The notes under the pieces were generated by a model. The model did no database searches and was not told the origin of the DNA. It saw only the letters and a list, made by a program, of their open reading frames with translations. A DNA stretch of 60,000 bases from Zygnema cylindricum (lineage: Eukaryota; Streptophyta; Zygnematophyceae; Zygnematales; Zygnemataceae): assembly GCA_037447655.1 (NCBI GenBank), contig JBBHKE010002087.1, positions 75,988 through 135,987 on the forward strand. Reading direction: 5' to 3'. The position numbers and the translations under genes were made by a program. Below, in pieces: positions 55,014 through 60,000 of the stretch. The first letter of the stretch is position 1, and the number at the start of each line of letters is the position of its first letter.

Positions 55014-56051
55014 TGTTGTTCTACAACCACCGTTGCAGGCGGTGAACCAGCAGTAGTAGTGGAAGTAGACATGAAAAACAGCAGAAACTATCAAAGTACC
55101 TACTCAACAGCCAACTTAGATCTGACACAAAATATAACTCAGAAAGCCAATATGCTTCAAATTTGCCACAGTGATACACAATACAGCAAACTGACAATTC
55201 CTAAAATTGCAGCCAAAATGACCCAGTAAACCATAAGATATGATGTCTAGAAGTTTCCCAAAAACTGCCCTTAGAAAATCATATTCCCAAAACTGGATAC
55301 TACAAAATTGTCTAAGTTCTAAGTTATATACTCACATTGTGTATCTACTGATCTACACTAATTCGGGTAACCGTTACTACGGTTATTATCCTGACTAACG
55401 ACAAAGCATCCAACCTGTACGTTACTGTACTTTTAAAAACCTAATTACTATTTCTAAAACTTGATTAACGGAACACTATTTTTTATCACACTAAACTACA
55501 AACTAATGTTATTCAGATATTTACAGAAATTAAACCGTACACAAAACGTTCTAACCGTACATAAAACGTTCCAAATGCTTAGTCAGCAGTGACCGCTAAA
55601 GTCCAGCCCAATGTGGTCATGTAGTACGAAGCACCTGAGTGCTTCGTCACTTGTGGTCCCACGCAAATCACGCTTATGGTCCCTCGTGAATCGCGCTTGT
55701 GGTCCCAGGTGAATCGCGTCCGCTGGAACGAATTCGATCGACGATGGTACTGTCGAGATGTACCATATGTTTCCGGAATACTCGGGGCAGATCCTGTTCG
55801 TCCGATCATGTGAATCGCATCGTCAACTTTTTGACGCGTATGGATGATTGTCGACGCTACTCCAAAAAAACCTGCATACGTTATTTCGCCGACACGTGTC
55901 CCTGCAAAAGTACGATACAGTACGATACACTCTACTGTACCTCTTGCTACTGTAACACTAATTAAAGTAAGTCTTATAGTAGACTACTAGAAAAAATATC
56001 CTAAGTTATTTTTACCCCTATTGACTGAATAAAGATTTATAAATTACAACA
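55014..56051 (-). repeat. 3' LTR of C5, 1038 bp
   Basis: Plus-strand ends TGTTGTTCTAC and TTACAACA. The sequence differs strongly from C1-C4 LTRs, although its pol is close to that of C2. No copy elsewhere in the window except the 8-bp remnant. Confidence 0.85.
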
Positions 56052-56074
56052 CTCCCCTAAATCTTTAGACTCAG

Positions 56075-57211
56075 TTACTCACTTAGTCCAATAGCATCTC
56101 TGCAAAATTGTAACTTAGGAGCAGGAAGGGCTTTTGTTAACATGTCAGCCACCATCTTCTCATCTGGTAAATAACACAATTTAACGACTTTTGCAAGTAC
56201 TTTTTCTCTAACAAAATGTAGTCTAACATCCATGTGTTTGCTCTTAAAGTGATGGCTGGGGTTAGAGGCAATAGCTATGGCAGCTTGGTTGTCACACCAG
56301 ATAGCTTGAGGGCCAATTTGCATATACCCAAGTTCTTGTAAAATGGACTTGACCCATAGGAGCTCCTTGAGGGCGGAAGCTGCTGCCATATATTCTGACT
56401 CCATTGTGGATTGAGCTGTAACCTTTTGTAATTTGCTACTCCAGCAGCAAGTTCCGTCTCCAATCTTCAGAACGAAGCCGGTTGTAGATTTCCGGCTTGG
56501 CATGTCCCCATAGCTAGCATCGCTCCACGTCTGGATTTTCACCTCTCCTCCTCCGAGAACAAGCTTGAGATTTCGAGTACCTGCAAGATATCTCAACACT
56601 CTTTTCGCTGCTTCCCAGTCTGCCCTTTTAGGATTCTGCAGACTTCTACTCAAGACTCCCACAGCTGCTGCAATGTCGGGTCTCGTACAATTCATAAAAT
56701 ATATAAGACTTCCAACTACTTGTCTATATGGCTTTGAAGCCATAAACTCTTCCTCCCCTGTCTCTAAACTCTCACCGACAATTATGCCTGAATCTGTATC
56801 CATTCCTTCTAATTTCTGCCTGAATTCCATGGGAGTTACGGATCCTTTCACATCTTTCATTTCAAATCTTTCTAGCATATTACCTATTGCTTCTTTCTGA
56901 GTCAACATAATCAGCCTCTTGTTTCTGTCTCTTTCTACCTGTATTCCTAAAATGTATTTGGCCTCACCGAGGTCCTTCATCTCAAACCTAGACCTTAAAG
57001 CCGCTTTAATGCGGTTTATTTCATCCATTGACTTACTTATTAATAATAAGTCATCCACATATACAGCAATGTAAAGTATCCCATCCTCCCCTTGTAAGTC
57101 ATATACAGAATGATCTGAGCTAATTCTCTTAAATCCCAGCCCAGTCAAAAACTCATCTAACTTCAAATTCCACTGACGCGGGGCTTGTTTTAGCCCATAC
57201 AAAGATTTCAT
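56075..57211 (-). CDS. C5 RT C-terminal part and complete RNase H
   Basis: About 378 uninterrupted codons to a stop at 56075. In the reading frame opened at 57214 (a TTG), residues 3-16 are KSLYGLKQAPRQWN, residues 52-55 the YVDD box, 83-90 the LGEAKYIL block and 179-180 the RPD of the connection. RNase H residues are D232 (WSDAS), E272/E274 (STMESEY), D308 (CDNQ) and ADMLTK at 356-361. The N-terminal half of RT with the first catalytic Asp is missing because of the deletion, so the product cannot copy DNA. The clean frame indicates recent insertion. No native start codon is kept. Confidence 0.9.
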   Translation of the reverse strand: MKSLYGLKQAPRQWNLKLDEFLTGLGFKRISSDHSVYDLQGEDGILYIAVYVDDLLLISKSMDEINRIKAALRSRFEMKDLGEAKYILGIQVERDRNKRLIMLTQKEAIGNMLERFEMKDVKGSVTPMEFRQKLEGMDTDSGIIVGESLETGEEEFMASKPYRQVVGSLIYFMNCTRPDIAAAVGVLSRSLQNPKRADWEAAKRVLRYLAGTRNLKLVLGGGEVKIQTWSDASYGDMPSRKSTTGFVLKIGDGTCCWSSKLQKVTAQSTMESEYMAAASALKELLWVKSILQELGYMQIGPQAIWCDNQAAIAIASNPSHHFKSKHMDVRLHFVREKVLAKVVKLCYLPDEKMVADMLTKALPAPKLQFCRDAIGLSE

Positions 57212-57222
57212 CAATTACAACA

Positions 57223-57900
57223 AAAAATTACATCAGACCTCAATAAAAGAAATAAGAAGTGATAATGGGAAAAAATACACCTTAATGGGGTTTGAATAAT
57301 TTCTTAAAGGTGATGGAATTCATCATGAAAAAATTGTCCCCTACAATTAGGAACACAATGGAGTAGCAGAAAGAGTAAACCAAACTCTAGGAGATATGAT
57401 AAGAAGTATGCTAACTGATAAGAAGATAAGAATGGAATTTTGGGGTGAGGCTATAAACTATTTAAACTTCATCAAAAATAGAGTTTTAACTTTAACAAAT
57501 AAGGAGGAAAGTCCATCTGAGGTGCACAAGAACAAAATCAGATTTGTGTAGTTTGAGAGTGTTTGGAAGTCAAGTCTACAGTTTGGATTCACATAAAACT
57601 AAATGGAAGTTAGAGAAAGAGGGAAACCGGGATACCTTATAAGATATGATGAGAGCACTAAAAAAAACCAAGTGTATGATCAGAAAAAAAAATATAATAT
57701 TATTGGTGAAACACTGAGTGGTGATGAATAAATGAAAGTCCATTGACCCATTTAAATATAACAAGAAAGTCAAGGTCAGATTTGTACCGTATCAATTTTC
57801 TAACTAAAACTTTGGAATAAATGAGAAGAAAGATGGAGAAAGGGAAGAATCTACAAATTTACCGAAAGAGAAGGAAGAACAACATCCGAGTTAACCCTTC
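57223..57900 (+). pseudogene. C4 integrase, second part
   Basis: Resumes after C5 with LHQTSIKEIRSDNGKKYT (second catalytic Asp), then NGVAERVNQTLGDM (catalytic Glu), EFWGEAINYLNFIKN and the degenerate C-terminus GYLIRYDEST. Several stops. Confidence 0.85.
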
Positions 57901-58099
57901 AAGGCGAAGTGAAAACCGATGAAATACTTAATGAGATACCGGAATTAGGAGAAAGCGAAGTTGAAAATCCCCTTAAACAAAACCCAATGATTCTTTCAAT
58001 ACCGACTTCAGATTTTGAAGGGGGAAGAAAAAGTAGAAAACGACTCTAAAAAACTCAAGTGAATAACCAACTCACGTAGATGTCTCATCCGGATGAGCC

Positions 58100-59340
58100 T
58101 CATCTCATCGGGATGAGCCTCAGACATGCTTAGAGGCCATAAACAATTTAAAAAGTAGCCGATGGATATCTGCCATAAATGAGGAAATGAATTCTATTAT
58201 AGAAGTCAATACATGGGAGTAGGTAGATTGCCCACAAGACCGAAATACAAACTGGATTGAAGTGGGTTTTTAAACTTAAGTTAAACCCATATAATACCAT
58301 TGAGAGATACAAGGTTAGATTCGTTGCTAAAGGTTAAACTTAAAAAGAGGGCATAGACTAGTGTTGGGTATCGGGTTAATTCATATTGCGATATTTTGGA
58401 TATTCGATATATCGAATATCGATCGAGCAGATTCCTCGATATATCGTACCGGGACCAACATAAATTATCGCAATATATATCCCAAAAAATGGGTGTCCGT
58501 ACAGTCATCGTACGGAAAATCGTAATGGTTTCCACTGAGCGCGCAGGGGGGTTGAAAAAAAAATGAAAATTTTCATTTTTTTTATGGTTCGATATATCCA
58601 CGATACGATATATCGGCGATATATCGCCGATATATCGTGATGATTTGGTTTTCGATATATCGAAGCGATATATCGATTATCGGGTACTTCAAATTCGATA
58701 TATATCGAATATCGGCAAAAGGTCCTCGATACCCAAAACTAACATAGACTATAAAGAAACCTTTGCACCAAGAGTCAAATTTCCTTTAGTCAAGATCCAA
58801 TTATGTTCAGCCTTAAAAAAAGATATAGAAATCCACCAAATGAACATCAAAACCGCCTTCTTACACGGAGAATTAGAAGAAGAAATTTACATGAGGCAAC
58901 CTAAGGATTTGTGTGGAAATTGATAAAATCACTTTATAACCTTAAACAGGCTGCGCGACAATAGAATATTAAACTTGAAGAATTTTTGACTAGTCTAAGA
59001 TATATCGGTATTAGTTCAAATTATTCTATATATCTATTTGATGATGAAAGTGGAGTGATATTTATTGGTATTTATGTGGATGATATGTTAGTCTTAATTA
59101 AACCTTAAGATAAGATTGATAAATTGAAAGAGGATTTTAGAATTAGGTTTGATATGAAAGACCTCTATGAGGCAAAATATATTTTGGGAATTCAGGTCGA
59201 AAGAGAAAGAGAGAAATAAATAACCTGGCTTACTCAAAAAAAAGCTATTGGAAATATGTTTCAAAACTTTCAGATGGACAAGACGAATAGATGTACTACT
59301 CTTATCGAACTAAAAAAAATATCAAAGGGGAATGAAGAGG
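58100..59340 (+). pseudogene. C4 reverse transcriptase
   Basis: WISAINEEMNSII (about 58160) and the KWVFK-like region are visible before the MITE at 58359. After it YKETFAPRVKFP and MNIKTAFLHGELEEEIYMRQ (58838-58900, catalytic Asp), SLYNLKQAARQ, then IYVDDMLVL (about 59073) and AKYILGIQVERE. At least six stops. It ends without RNase H at C6. Confidence 0.87.
58359..58741. mobile_element. hAT-type MITE with 8-bp duplication
   Basis: TAGTGTTGGGTATCG at the left and, inverted, TAGTTTTGGGTATCG at the right; flanks GCATAGAC (58351-58358) and ACATAGAC (58742-58749) match at 7 of 8. The C2 RT sequence shows the uninterrupted site. TAG ends and an 8-bp duplication are hAT features. The interior is rich in ATATATCG palindromic words. 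No transposase. Confidence 0.9.
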
Positions 59341-59345
59341 GAGGA

Positions 59346-60000
59346 TGCAATTTTGTGACCTCCATAGGTGCACAGAAACTGCAACTTACTCGAAGCCTTC
59401 TAGGATAATTTGAAATGCCCTTCTTCCCTTTGAATCAACTGCCTCCCAAGTAGGCAAAGATCCTAGTTGCTTTCACCCTTGTGAAGGTTGGACTCTTTTG
59501 AGCCCTATGCAAAAAGAATCCCTGAAAATACCCTACCAAGCGATTAATTATCAAATGGCAAAGATGTCGATTTTTATACAAGCTGCGAGAGAGAGAGGCG
59601 GCTATCTGCCAAAAAACTCTAAGTCCTAGAACCCCTCTCTCAACCCCCTACTACTAATGTACGGATCCAATCAAAAGACTGTACATAACAAAAAATTACA
59701 ACTGCCGATGTACTTGTGGTACGGCCATTGTACGACATGACCATAGAGGGGACGGCTTTCACTTTTAGACTTGTCTCTGGGTTTCTTGCAAATCATGTAT
59801 TTGAATGACGAGGCGCCACGTAGCACCTGGAGACACAACATCTGAAAACAACCAAAACGACTACTCCAAAATGTCGTCTTGAATATGAGACTTCCGATGT
59901 TAACCAACATTTGATGTGCGCCGTTCAAGTTAGCTGATTGTCTGCATATACAAATATTCTTACTGTCTCTATGTTTAAAGTCCTGTAAATTCGTTAATCG
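59346..60000 (-). repeat. LTR of copia element C6, cut by window end
   Basis: On the minus strand this is the 3' part of a C-family LTR. It ends ATGGAGGTCACAAAATTGCA (U5 ATG exactly 20 nt from the end) with hairpin GGGCTC-AAAA-GAGTCC (59490-59505) and TATAAAA in GCTTGTATAAAAATCG (about 59573-59579). It is inserted in C4 RT. The rest lies beyond the window. Confidence 0.85.

Larger units (their letters stand above)
55014..57222 (-). mobile_element. copia element C5 with large internal deletion
   Basis: Minus-strand insertion flanked by AAAAA (55009-55013, 57223-57227). It has a full 3' LTR (55014-56051), polypurine tract (56052-56064, GATTTAGGGGAG) and an intact RT/RNase H frame. On the 5' side only eight LTR bases remain (57215-57222, TTACAACA on plus), fused to mid-RT. 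A deletion from within the 5' LTR to RT, after or during insertion, explains this. Confidence 0.9.
52090..59345 (+). mobile_element. copia element C4, heavily decayed host of later insertions
   Basis: 5' LTR at 52090-53018, then gag, protease, integrase and RT relics in copia order up to 59345, where C6 cuts it off (no RNase H or 3' LTR). C5 splits its integrase (55014-57222) and a hAT-type MITE splits its RT (58359-58741). Stops every few dozen codons make it older than C1, C2 and C5. The C2 match allows its frames to be followed. Confidence 0.88.

Overview
The window is eukaryotic, AT-rich and made almost entirely of transposable elements at many stages of decay. I found no host gene, rRNA gene or canonical tRNA gene. 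The Ty1/copia and chromodomain Ty3/gypsy families, and a primer site matching initiator tRNA-Met, fit a plant or other green-lineage genome. I cannot name the organism.

Layout. (1) 1-2530: left-truncated Ty3/gypsy element G1 (minus strand; gag relic, primer site, LTR). (2) 3042-5554: purine/pyrimidine tract, then a copia relic (RNase H tail plus LTR) whose LTR is split by a solo G-family LTR at 4140-5110 (duplication CAAGA). (3) 6891-20406: a full-length but decayed gypsy element G2 (minus strand, duplication ACATA). Its integrase gene is split by copia element C1 (8968-13923, plus strand, duplication ACTAC), and its 5' LTR carries a 704-bp TAA-flanked MITE. (4) 21463-27914: copia element C2 with gag, protease, integrase, RT and RNase H, all broken by frameshifts (duplication AGAGT). 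(5) 28000-37800: MITE-rich gene desert with foldback elements, a 1.3-kb sequence present twice (D1, D2) and short tandem repeats. (6) 37812-40332: 5'-truncated copia pol C7 of another family (minus strand), joined to an R-U5 fragment of the C family. (7) 42189-51163: two near-identical 1.1-kb stretches, two C7-family solo LTRs, a LINE ORF2 tail (44080-45517) and the 3' half of gag-only element C3. (8) 52090-60000: decayed copia C4, interrupted by copia C5 (minus strand, intact RT/RNase H frame), by a hAT-type MITE, and cut off by the LTR of C6.

The most interesting unit is the C family (C1, C2, C3, C4 and C6; C5 is a relative). The gag start codon lies in U5, exactly 20 nt before the LTR end. 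The frame then runs through a primer-binding site (GGTTATGGGCCCACC) complementary to the anticodon arm of initiator tRNA-Met, the half-tRNA priming known from Drosophila copia. The LTRs also carry an antisense tRNA-like body with box A/B motifs, an inverted repeat of GTAC motifs upstream of the TATA box, and small hairpins in the leader. C1 and C3 have no pol: after the Gag zinc knuckle they share an uncharacterised acidic C-terminal region that reaches the polypurine tract, and C1 has clearly transposed. They look like a non-autonomous gag-only subfamily probably mobilised by pol-bearing relatives.

All coordinates and translations were read by eye. No database search, fold or alignment program was run.
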